NCBI GenBank assembly: GCA_017559615.1
Contig: JAFYRB010000006.1
Span: 1-17,840 of the forward strand
Direction of reading: 5' to 3'
Origin: Alistipes sp.
GTDB taxonomy: Bacteria > Bacteroidota > Bacteroidia > Bacteroidales > Rikenellaceae
DNA: 17,840 nt
Shown here: in pieces, positions 7,561-13,488 of the stretch
Layout: each line of letters begins with the position of its first letter
How positions within the stretch are numbered: the stretch's first letter is position 1
Notes under the pieces: model-generated
What the model was told of the DNA's origin: nothing
Seen by the model: only the letters and a program-made list of their open reading frames with translations
The model's database searches: none
Position numbers and translations under genes: made by a program

Positions 7561-7953
7561 ATGTATACTCCTTTGTTAGAAACTGAACTACGGCGTAAAC
7601 GCCTGACTCAACATTTCTCTTACGAAGAAATGACTCAAACCGATGAAAGGGAAGATAACACACCAGATGTCTACGCCTTTCATAACCTTCTTTACCTTTG
7701 TAGAATTTTAGAATCGGTGCGCTTTCGATTCGGCAAGCCGATTATTATAACTTCTGCATTTCGTTCACCTGTTGTTAACCTTAATGCAGGTGGAAGCAAA
7801 AACTCTTACCATATGGATGGTAGAGCCTGCGATATATCTATTAAGCATCTGCATCCTTCCGATGTGGATAAACTTAAAGAAATATTAAATCTCTATCATC
7901 CATTGGAATTAATTCATTACACAACTAAACCTATTATTCACGTAGCTTTCTAA
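7561..7953 (+). CDS. Phage M15-family peptidase (endolysin-like)
   Basis: A 130-residue zinc peptidase of the M15_3 type, expected to cut peptidoglycan cross-links during entry or lysis. The zinc site is visible: FRSPVVN (67-73), SYHMDGRACD with H84 and D91, and IHVAF with H127; E116 in PLELIHY is in place of the catalytic acid. No signal peptide, so membrane passage would need another factor such as the small membrane proteins downstream. M15 peptidases are known accessory genes in Bacteroidota microviruses. The ATG is 13 nt after the terminator T tract. Its stop overlaps the next start as TAATG. Confidence 0.9.
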   Translation: MYTPLLETELRRKRLTQHFSYEEMTQTDEREDNTPDVYAFHNLLYLCRILESVRFRFGKPIIITSAFRSPVVNLNAGGSKNSYHMDGRACDISIKHLHPSDVDKLKEILNLYHPLELIHYTTKPIIHVAF

Positions 7954-8108
7954 TGTATCATTTAGTTTTTATTTATACAAATTCCGAAGATGAAATTTTT
8001 ACAGTTATTAAAGAATTCGATGCTTTAATTCCCCTTATTTCATATCTTCTTTTTCAAATTCACGAATCTATTACTATTCTTTCTATTTCAATTAACAAAC
8101 ACCATTAA
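7953..8108 (+). CDS. Small phage protein, 51 aa
   Basis: A short ORF starting inside the M15 stop codon (TAATG, one-base overlap) and ending 2 nt before the next ATG. The product begins MYHLVFIYTNSEDEIF, has a hydrophobic middle (ALIPLISYLLF) and ends in NKHH. I recognise no family. Support is its perfect fit between two neighbours with translational coupling on one side. Confidence 0.65.
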   Translation: MYHLVFIYTNSEDEIFTVIKEFDALIPLISYLLFQIHESITILSISINKHH

Positions 8109-8110
8109 TT

Positions 8111-8347
8111 ATGAAAACAACAATTAAACCTTTTAGCACCCTTGATAAATCTCTTCGTGATACTATTATTCATAAGAGTGTTATTAAAATTAATCTTGGT
8201 CTTTTTATTCAGTCCGTTGAAACTATTTTGAATACTGAATCTGATGCTCTTACCCTTGAAGAGGTCCACAAACTTGTTGAATCTGTTATTGTTGACCTAA
8301 ATGACATTATTTTTACTAAATCTATTGAAGATGAATGCAAATACTAA
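8111..8347 (+). CDS. Small phage protein of unknown function, 78 aa
   Basis: A soluble, predicted mostly helical product (MKTTIKPFSTLDKSLRD at the start; acidic in the second half, with ALTLEEVHKLVESVIVDLND). No motif or family recognised. The start is 2 nt after the preceding stop; its 3' end overlaps the next small ORF by 17 nt in another frame. Confidence 0.7.
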   Translation: MKTTIKPFSTLDKSLRDTIIHKSVIKINLGLFIQSVETILNTESDALTLEEVHKLVESVIVDLNDIIFTKSIEDECKY

Positions 8348-8450
8348 TAAATCTTTATGGGATGTAGTTTGGCAGATAGTCAAATTCATTCTAACTCTCG
8401 GACTTTCTCACATATCTAAACGTGAAAATAAAGATGAAAATTCTAATTAG
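8331..8450 (+). CDS. Small membrane-associated phage protein, 39 aa
   Basis: Starts at ATG 8331 inside the end of the 78-aa gene and ends inside the next gene (17-nt overlaps on both sides). The product MNANTNKSLWDVVWQIVKFI continues with a hydrophobic LTLGL stretch and ends in a charged tail. The length and the K-S-L-W-D-x-V-x-x-I pattern before a hydrophobic helix recall the tiny 'smalltalk' proteins annotated in Bacteroidota phages and prophages; that is a resemblance, not a proven homology. Confidence 0.55.
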   Translation: MNANTNKSLWDVVWQIVKFILTLGLSHISKRENKDENSN

Positions 8451-8646
8451 AGAATTCCGTTTACTTGTGGCGTTTTTGATTAACCTAATCCTACTTACAT
8501 GGTTAGGTTTTTCTATATGTTTTTTCTATTTACGTAGATTCTACATTTATATCGCTACTTATTTTAGTACAAATTCAAATGGCGTGTCCCATTCCAATTC
8601 GAATAATAAACCCACATTACAAGAAAATAGCCTCCCTTTCCGATAA
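8434..8646 (+). CDS. Small single-pass membrane protein overlapping VP4; lysis candidate
   Basis: A 70-residue product from ATG 8434 (a GTG at 8422 would add four residues). One strong hydrophobic segment, about residues 9-27 (FRLLVAFLINLILLTWLGFS), then a basic and aromatic stretch FFYLRRFYIY and a polar Asn/Ser-rich tail. It overlaps VP4 by 68 nt in another frame. Single-pass small proteins in overlapping frames are the usual form of microvirus lysis proteins such as phiX174 E, so a lysis or export role for the M15 enzyme is plausible but unproven. Confidence 0.6.
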   Translation: MKILIREFRLLVAFLINLILLTWLGFSICFFYLRRFYIYIATYFSTNSNGVSHSNSNNKPTLQENSLPFR

Positions 8647-9523
8647 CCCTAACGAACTAGATTCTTATTCTAACCGTGAGGACTTTTATTTAGATGTGCC
8701 GTGTGGTGTATGCTATCATTGTCGTAAAACCTATAAAACACAATGGAATCTCCGTCTTCAACATCATTTTCGTTATTTATCTAAAGAACAACAGGCTAAT
8801 TCTTATTTTGTAACTTTAACATTTAGCAATGAACACTTACCTAATCAATGCCCCTCCAAAGCTGATGTAGCACCTTTGATTCGCAAGTTTCTTGAACGTA
8901 TTCGAAAAAAGTATAAACGTAGTGTAGTACATTGGATAGTATCCGAATATGGCGATGTTACACATAGATATCATTTACACGGTATATTGTTTGATGTTCC
9001 GTTTCCTATTCACGAATTATCTACATTTTGGAAATACGGATATGTTTCTTATCGCAAACTAAATGCAAAACGTATTACCTATGTCACTACTTATGTAAAT
9101 AAGCAACTTAAAGGTCTAATTGAAGATAAAAGATACCGACAACACGTATTTTGTTCACCTAAAATAGGTCTTGAATTTACAAAAGATAGTCTTAACATTA
9201 CTTATGCTAGGCAACACGATACTATTGTCCCATTCATTTTTCACAATCGTAGACCTTTCGCAATGCCACGTTATTATCGCTCCAAGATATTCTCGGAAGA
9301 TGAACTTGAAACATTAAAGAACAATTACTTTCATTTCCTTTCTGAAGATGTTATTCCAGTAGGACCTTATATTCTTGGCAATACACGTTATAATGACTAT
9401 ACTTTATATCTTAATGCTTGCGCTAGACTACGTTCTTTTAAAAATCTACAATATCGTAAAAATACACTAAATTCATCTATTTATGAGCAATCAATCTCTC
9501 AATCCGATTTCGCGATTACTTGA
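8579..9523 (+). CDS. VP4, rolling-circle replication initiator (HUH endonuclease)
   Basis: A 314-residue Rep that nicks the double-stranded phage circle to start rolling-circle synthesis. Motif 1 is YFVTLTFSNEHLP (76-88). Motif 2 is YHLHG with metal-binding H132 and H134. Motif 3 is YVTTYVNK (168-175) with two tyrosines four residues apart, Y168 and Y172, and K175; the same two-tyrosine arrangement is found in phiX174 protein A. A Cys cluster, VPCGVCYHCRK (C42, C45, C48), near the N-terminus is usual for microvirus VP4. It overlaps the capsid gene by 41 nt. Confidence 0.95.
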   Translation: MACPIPIRIINPHYKKIASLSDNPNELDSYSNREDFYLDVPCGVCYHCRKTYKTQWNLRLQHHFRYLSKEQQANSYFVTLTFSNEHLPNQCPSKADVAPLIRKFLERIRKKYKRSVVHWIVSEYGDVTHRYHLHGILFDVPFPIHELSTFWKYGYVSYRKLNAKRITYVTTYVNKQLKGLIEDKRYRQHVFCSPKIGLEFTKDSLNITYARQHDTIVPFIFHNRRPFAMPRYYRSKIFSEDELETLKNNYFHFLSEDVIPVGPYILGNTRYNDYTLYLNACARLRSFKNLQYRKNTLNSSIYEQSISQSDFAIT

Positions 9524-11354
9524 TGTTGATTTTCCAGAAATCAAACGTTCTAATTGGAACAACTCCTATGATGTTACAACTACCGCTGACGTAGGCTTCT
9601 GCCAGCCTGTATTCGTTGACCACGTTATGGCAGGCACTCGTTGTAAACTAGATTTCAACTCCGCTTCTTTTGCTAACTCTACCCTAGCACCTCTGTATGG
9701 TCGCTATAAGGTAAAGTACTTGGCTATCTGGGCTCCTGACCGCTTGTATATGCCAGATTGGCTTAGTGGTGAGAAGATGGAAGATGACAACTACCCTTAC
9801 CCATACCTTTCAACCCCTGTTGATAATCTTCTCGTACCAACAGGTAATATTCGTTCTGTTGTCACCGCTAATCAGGTAAATACCGTAATGGCAATGACTG
9901 GTTCAAGTACCTCTGTTGTTCAGCCTACATCCCTCGCATCATACCTTGGTTTATATCCTGCTTTCACATCCCCACATTACTTTAGTCAGGATGACAATAT
10001 CCCAAATAAAAATGCGTTCCCTCTTCTTGCTTTTTGGGATGCCTACCGCACATTTATTATGAACCCACAAGAAGGAGGTTTCTACGTCCGCGTTTCTGGT
10101 TTTAAGCCAGAGGTAACTGCAAAGACTTATAACGGTGATGTACATACCACTCCTTCTTCACCACCTCGTGATATATTTATTAATACAACACAGATTGATT
10201 CTTTCTTTAAATCTATCAAACGCGCACCTAATGCCCCAGATGTAAGACGTGTATTTATTGATGAGTTAGGTTTTGATCCTATTTGGTCTACTAAAGAGGT
10301 CTATGTTCTTGATGGTACAAAGCCACTTGATGATGCTTCAAACTATGTTCCTCTTCGTGATTATCACTATGGACTTCCACTTTGTACATTCAAACCAGAT
10401 ATGTATACCTCTTGGATATCTAATAACAATGTAGAACTTGAGAAGTCACGCTCTACTGTTGTTTCGGATGTTGTAGGCGATAAATCGTACTTCACTATGG
10501 AACAGTGGTATCTCGCTAGTCGCATTCAGTCCAAAATTCGTAAAAATCTCTACAAGTTCGATGACTTTAGCCAGTGGATAGACAATAATTTCGGTGTAAA
10601 GCCTAGCACTACCCTAACCCAGCCTATGTTCCTTGGTGCATTCGAAAGTGATATCATTTTTAACGATGTTATCTCATCAATTCAGCAAGGTGACTCTGGC
10701 TCTAATTCACTTGAGTCTAATAAGGACCTCGGCTCACGTGCTGCTTTTGGTACAGGAAAGAATGGTAATCAGTCAAACTTCTTTGATTTCACTGCAAAAG
10801 AGCCTGGAACGGTTATGATTATCCAGATGATTGTTCCAGAGGTATTCTATTTCGAAGGTGCTAACCCTATGTTCAATACATTGAATTTTAATGAGGAGTT
10901 TAACCCTATCTTTGACGCTTGCGGATATCAGGACCTCGCTATTGCCGATATGAATCTTGTACCTAACCTGCGTCTAGATGCTAGTGGTGTATTTGTTCGT
11001 GAAAATACAGGTCCTGTTAATTTCTCAACCTACAATACTGCTTATGCTCAGCAACCTTATGGTATGGAGCATATGGGTAAGAACAACCTTCTACTTGGAC
11101 AGATGGTTGAGCCAGAGTACTATCAGTCTTGGTCACTCGCACGTAGTTTCAATTATGTCCGTAGTATTAAGAACAATGTTCGTCATTATGGACCTTTTGA
11201 CAATGAGTTGTATAGTACCTACGTATTCCCAGAGATGTTTAAAAATATCTTCGCCAATGGCATCCGTAGTGATAACTTCCAGTTCTATCTTGGCTTTAAT
11301 TATCTAAAGTATCAGCCTGTAAGTAAACAGTTCTTGTCATTTACACAGTCATAA
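9483..11354 (+). CDS. VP1, microvirus major capsid protein
   Basis: A 623-residue jelly-roll capsid protein. The N-terminal part follows the family plan: a conserved lead-in (residues 1-30), VMAGTRCKLDFNSASFANST (49-68) in place of the 'LPGDTF' region, then LAPLYGRYKVKYLAIWAPDRLYMPDW (68-93), matching the PxxxxxxVxxxxFFVPxRLxWxxW pattern of Microviridae MCPs. The length is above phiX174 F (about 430) and in the range of gokushovirus and alpavirus MCPs, which carry surface insertions. The start at 9483 lies 41 nt inside VP4. Confidence 0.94.
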   Translation: MSNQSLNPISRLLDVDFPEIKRSNWNNSYDVTTTADVGFCQPVFVDHVMAGTRCKLDFNSASFANSTLAPLYGRYKVKYLAIWAPDRLYMPDWLSGEKMEDDNYPYPYLSTPVDNLLVPTGNIRSVVTANQVNTVMAMTGSSTSVVQPTSLASYLGLYPAFTSPHYFSQDDNIPNKNAFPLLAFWDAYRTFIMNPQEGGFYVRVSGFKPEVTAKTYNGDVHTTPSSPPRDIFINTTQIDSFFKSIKRAPNAPDVRRVFIDELGFDPIWSTKEVYVLDGTKPLDDASNYVPLRDYHYGLPLCTFKPDMYTSWISNNNVELEKSRSTVVSDVVGDKSYFTMEQWYLASRIQSKIRKNLYKFDDFSQWIDNNFGVKPSTTLTQPMFLGAFESDIIFNDVISSIQQGDSGSNSLESNKDLGSRAAFGTGKNGNQSNFFDFTAKEPGTVMIIQMIVPEVFYFEGANPMFNTLNFNEEFNPIFDACGYQDLAIADMNLVPNLRLDASGVFVRENTGPVNFSTYNTAYAQQPYGMEHMGKNNLLLGQMVEPEYYQSWSLARSFNYVRSIKNNVRHYGPFDNELYSTYVFPEMFKNIFANGIRSDNFQFYLGFNYLKYQPVSKQFLSFTQS

Positions 11355-11377
11355 AAAAAAGCCCCGTTAGGGGCTTT
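11353..11377 (-). terminator. Terminator of the minus-strand gene, at the VP1 stop
   Basis: Stem AAAGCCCC (11358-11365) with GGGGCTTT (11370-11377), tetraloop. On the minus strand it is followed by eight T (plus-strand A run 11353-11360), a classic intrinsic terminator starting 3 nt after the minus-strand gene's stop. On the plus strand only three T follow, so it would end VP1 transcripts poorly. Confidence 0.85.
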
Positions 11378-11380
11378 AAG

Positions 11381-11614
11381 TTAATCTTCTACTTTGTAAA
11401 GTAGCCAGTAATCGCCGTAGTGATGAAATATGCAATCTGCAACTTCATCCTCTAGTGGCTCGCAAGTCTGCAAATATGTTTGGCCTTGTTCTATGCAACC
11501 GCATACGATATCTCCGCCTAACGTGTTTATTGCATCCTGCGCATTTTCAAAGTAGTAGATTTCTTTGTCGTGGATTGTCTCAACAACTTTTGATAATAAA
11601 TCATAGCAATTCAT
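11381..11614 (-). CDS. Minus-strand acidic phage protein, 77 aa (moron candidate)
   Basis: The only gene on the strand opposite to all other phage genes. The product is very acidic: 16 Asp/Glu against 3 Lys and no Arg, with five Cys (including VCGC). Start MNCYDLLSKVVETIHDKEIY, end HHYGDYWLLYKVED. No membrane segment and no recognised family. It has its own intrinsic terminator 3 nt after the stop and is separated from VP3 by a plus-facing terminator, so it is an independent transcription unit. Virion-strand gene order in microviruses is normally unidirectional, so this gene could be expressed in the lysogen. Small acidic phage proteins are often inhibitors or DNA mimics; that is only an analogy. 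Confidence 0.75.
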   Translation of the reverse strand: MNCYDLLSKVVETIHDKEIYYFENAQDAINTLGGDIVCGCIEQGQTYLQTCEPLEDEVADCIFHHYGDYWLLYKVED

Positions 11615-11625
11615 AATATAAAAAT

Positions 11626-11653
11626 TTTAAAGGTTTGTGACTACTTTAAAGGT
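11626..11653. repeat. Two 9-bp direct repeats upstream of the minus-strand gene
   Basis: TTTAAAGGT occurs at 11626-11634 and 11645-11653, 19 bp apart start to start, or nearly two helix turns, in the leader or promoter of the minus-strand gene. Read on the minus strand the distal copy gives TACCTTTA, one mismatch from a -7 box (11647-11654). These could be operator half-sites or tandem weak -7 boxes. Confidence 0.4.
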
Positions 11654-11669
11654 ATAGATATGATAAAAC

Positions 11670-11699
11670 AATGGTGGAGATTTATAGCACCATTTTTTT
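11670..11699 (+). terminator. Plus-strand terminator before the VP3-VP2 unit
   Basis: AATGGTG (11670-11676) pairs with CACCATT (11688-11694) around an 11-nt loop, followed by a run of seven T (11693-11699). It would stop VP1 readthrough that is antisense to the minus-strand gene, and lies 16 nt before the VP3 -7 box. Confidence 0.65.
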
Positions 11700-11714
11700 A
11701 GAAATGTCTGTACA

Positions 11715-11722
11715 TACCTTTG
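11715..11722 (+). promoter_or_regulatory. -7 box for the VP3-VP2 unit
   Basis: TACCTTTG, a perfect TAnnTTTG, 58 nt before the VP3 ATG. The -33 region is only a T run without TTTG. Placement right after a terminator supports a real promoter. The same octamer is in the promoter at 13264. Confidence 0.5.
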
Positions 11723-11779
11723 TAGTCTAAAACCGTATAATTTTATTATGATATGCTATTAATTTAATTAAACAACATT

Positions 11780-12091
11780 ATGAGCAAAACAAAAGAAATC
11801 TGTGTACCATCGCTAGGATGCGATTATACACGTATTAATTCAGTAGATGATGTTTCGGATAGAAAGAGGTCAACAGAACAGATTTGTAGGCCCGCTAGAC
11901 GTATTGGACAAATGCTTGCACTTCAGCAAGTCGATGGTGTTGACGGTGCTTTGAATACTCTGTTTAAAGGTCAATATGACGAAACCTTCGGTAATATTGA
12001 TCCTGCAACAGATATTCACACCGATCCTCACCTCCTTTCCGATAGAATTATGCGTGAGGCATATTCTCGTACAATGACAGAGTCTAATTAA
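11780..12091 (+). CDS. VP3-like protein (putative internal scaffold)
   Basis: A 103-residue hydrophilic protein between capsid and pilot genes, where microviruses with gokushovirus/alpavirus organisation often have VP3, an internal scaffolding protein. Visible features: basic middle (RRIGQMLALQQ), an acidic and polar second half (GNIDPATDIHTDPHLLSDRI), no membrane segment. It is shorter than many gokushovirus VP3 proteins. Position is the main evidence; sequence similarity cannot be judged by eye. Confidence 0.65.
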   Translation: MSKTKEICVPSLGCDYTRINSVDDVSDRKRSTEQICRPARRIGQMLALQQVDGVDGALNTLFKGQYDETFGNIDPATDIHTDPHLLSDRIMREAYSRTMTESN

Positions 12092-12100
12092 TGCCTATTA

Positions 12101-12161
12101 GGAGGGCAAGCACTATATACTAGATAAATAGTGCTAGACGCGTACCGCGTCGTTGCCCTCC
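12101..12161 (+). other. Three-way-junction fold between VP3 and VP2
   Basis: A compact nested structure. The outer stem is GGAGGGCAA (12101-12109) with 12153-12161, 9 bp perfect. Inside, hairpin 1 GCACTAT (12110-12116) pairs with 12128-12134, 7 bp and 11-nt loop; hairpin 2 GACGCG (12137-12142) pairs with 12146-12151, 6 bp and loop TAC. Only two bases and one base join the helices. It is non-coding, starts 9 nt after the VP3 stop and ends 20 nt before the VP2 start. Options: complementary-strand replication origin, packaging signal, or mRNA element for VP2. Confidence 0.8.
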
Positions 12162-12181
12162 ATAATTTAATCTACTAAATT

Positions 12182-13261
12182 ATGGCAGAAACTAAAACAA
12201 AAAAATCTATGTTACCCGCCGTTGCAACTCTTATATCTGGAGCTCTTAATTTACTTGGTAATATCGGTACAAATGTTTTTTCAGCACTTACCGGTAAAAG
12301 CGATAATGAGTTTAATGCTAAAGAAGCACAAAAGCAACGTAACTTTGAAGAGCAAATGTACCAACTTTATGAGTCTCCACAGGCGCAGTCTAATCAACGA
12401 TTATCCGCTGGTCTTAACCCTGTAGAAGGTGTTTCTTCTTCCTCTGTTGGTAGTGGCTCCACCGCTTCTGCTGCTTCTAAGCATTCAATGATTATGCCTA
12501 ATTTCGATTTTATACAACAACTCCCTTTTATGCAGTATGAGATTGAAAATAGAAGACTGCAGAATGATAAGATGGAACTTGAAAACGAAGCACTTCGACA
12601 AGAGAATGCACAACGTGCTATTGAAAATCATAACTATACCGAATGGTATCCTCTCTGGCTTGAGTCTATGAAACACGATAGAGACTTTAAAAAAGCCTCT
12701 AAAGAGGAACGTGAAGCAATGGCACAGAAGGCTTGGCACGATGCTATTCAGTTTCAAGAGTTCCACGAATCTGGTGGAAACATTTATAGCGATGCGCACG
12801 ATGAACTTGTTCAACGTATTAAGGAATCTCAATCACGTACTGACCTCACCGATACTCAACAGAGAATGCTTTCTCATACACTCTCTCTTGCACAAAAATT
12901 CGATGAAAAGTTTATGCAACTTGACTATGATATGCGTGTACAGGAGGTTAAAGAATATCTTGAACAGATTGATATCCGAAAGGACCTTGTTGAATGGCAT
13001 CACGAAATTGCCGAATATACAAAGGATACTGCTAAACGTGAAGCAGGTTTACACAGTTTACAATTTCAATATGAAAGTGCTATTTGGACAACTATTATTG
13101 ACTTATTAGAAGATGAGAAAACAAGTAAAAAAGCTGTTGCTATTCTTGCTGGTTATATCGCCAAGGACCCTACAGGTGCTTTAAATGCTCTTGGTAGCAT
13201 TATTCCAGATTATAAGCCTACTTATCGCACATCTAACACTCATTATCATATGAGACCGTAA
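12182..13261 (+). CDS. VP2, DNA pilot / minor spike protein
   Basis: A 359-residue protein that guides phage DNA into the cell (phiX174 H counterpart). The N-terminal hydrophobic segment, about 11-38 (LPAVATLISGALNLLGNIGT), is followed by helix-forming NFEEQMYQLYESPQAQSNQR and the microvirus VP2 hallmark AGLNP (76-80), then a Ser/Gly-rich stretch (84-99). Residues about 115-300 are long charged helices (NRRLQNDKMELENEALRQEN and similar) fit for the coiled-coil tube known for H. The stop is 2 nt before the -33 box of the right-end promoter. Confidence 0.92.
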   Translation: MAETKTKKSMLPAVATLISGALNLLGNIGTNVFSALTGKSDNEFNAKEAQKQRNFEEQMYQLYESPQAQSNQRLSAGLNPVEGVSSSSVGSGSTASAASKHSMIMPNFDFIQQLPFMQYEIENRRLQNDKMELENEALRQENAQRAIENHNYTEWYPLWLESMKHDRDFKKASKEEREAMAQKAWHDAIQFQEFHESGGNIYSDAHDELVQRIKESQSRTDLTDTQQRMLSHTLSLAQKFDEKFMQLDYDMRVQEVKEYLEQIDIRKDLVEWHHEIAEYTKDTAKREAGLHSLQFQYESAIWTTIIDLLEDEKTSKKAVAILAGYIAKDPTGALNALGSIIPDYKPTYRTSNTHYHMRP

Positions 13262-13263
13262 AA

Positions 13264-13294
13264 TTTGTTTATTTAAAAATTTTTACTACCTTTG
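13264..13294 (+). promoter_or_regulatory. Strong phage promoter at the right end, reading outward
   Basis: TTTG (13264-13267), 19 nt, TACCTTTG (13287-13294), both elements perfect for the Bacteroidota pattern. The start should be near 13298. In the provirus it points across attR towards the DUF456 gene, with no terminator in between. In circular phage DNA it points across attP into the M15-VP4-VP1 operon, which has no comparable promoter of its own. Confidence 0.8.
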
Positions 13295-13298
13295 CGAT

Positions 13299-13397
13299 AT
13301 GAATCTGCTTGTTATTATACTTCTTATACTAGTTTTGCACTTTGTTTGCAAATTCATAACTGATATAATTGTATATATTATTAACAAGTTTCTTTAG
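13299..13397 (+). CDS. 32-aa hydrophobic peptide ORF, possibly leaderless
   Basis: An ORF from ATG 13299 to TAG 13397. The product starts MNLLVIILLILVLHFVCKFI and ends IVYIINKFL, nearly all one membrane helix with two Lys near the ends. The expected transcription start is next to the ATG, so translation would be leaderless or the ORF is fortuitous in a short leader RNA. Toxin-, holin- or lysis-type peptides look like this, but so do chance ORFs in T-rich DNA. Confidence 0.4.
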   Translation: MNLLVIILLILVLHFVCKFITDIIVYIINKFL

Positions 13398-13460
13398 TTC
13401 TTTGACGTCTTGCCAACAACGTATACCCACGTATTCTCTCACTGCTAACCTCTTGATATC
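13398..13460 (+). other. Non-coding segment with candidate rolling-circle nick motif and att-flanking arm
   Basis: No gene. It holds TCTTGATA at 13451-13458. CTTGATAT (13452-13459) is identical to the core around the phiX174 protein A nick (CTTG/ATAT), and TCTTGATA is the nick core of the pC194/pUB110 plasmid group. The arm CTAACCTCT (13445-13453) complements 7515-7523. In the circular phage both lie beside attP, so origin and attachment site would be one region. Confidence 0.45.
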
Positions 13461-13488
13461 GTGATACATAACATAAATATTACGACAT
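13461..13488 (-). other. attR, dif-like site with a divergent XerD-type arm
   Basis: Same layout as attL: the arm GTGATACATAA (13461-13471), centre CATAAA (13472-13477) and the same XerC-type arm (13478-13488). The outer five bases of the XerD-type arm depart from the consensus (GTGAT in place of ATTTA). This arm should be the phage's own, so attP would carry a weaker XerD-binding site than chromosomal dif. Confidence 0.82.

Noticed and set aside
7693..7700. TACCTTTG inside the M15 gene as an internal phage promoter
   Set aside because: No -33 TTTG 19-21 nt upstream; isolated -7 octamers are expected by chance in A+T-rich DNA. If it were active it would weaken the promoter-separation idea, so it should be tested.
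11358..11377. Terminator of VP1 on the plus strand
   Set aside because: Only three T follow the stem on the plus strand; the long T tract is on the minus strand, so I assign it to the minus-strand gene, though weak two-way action is possible.
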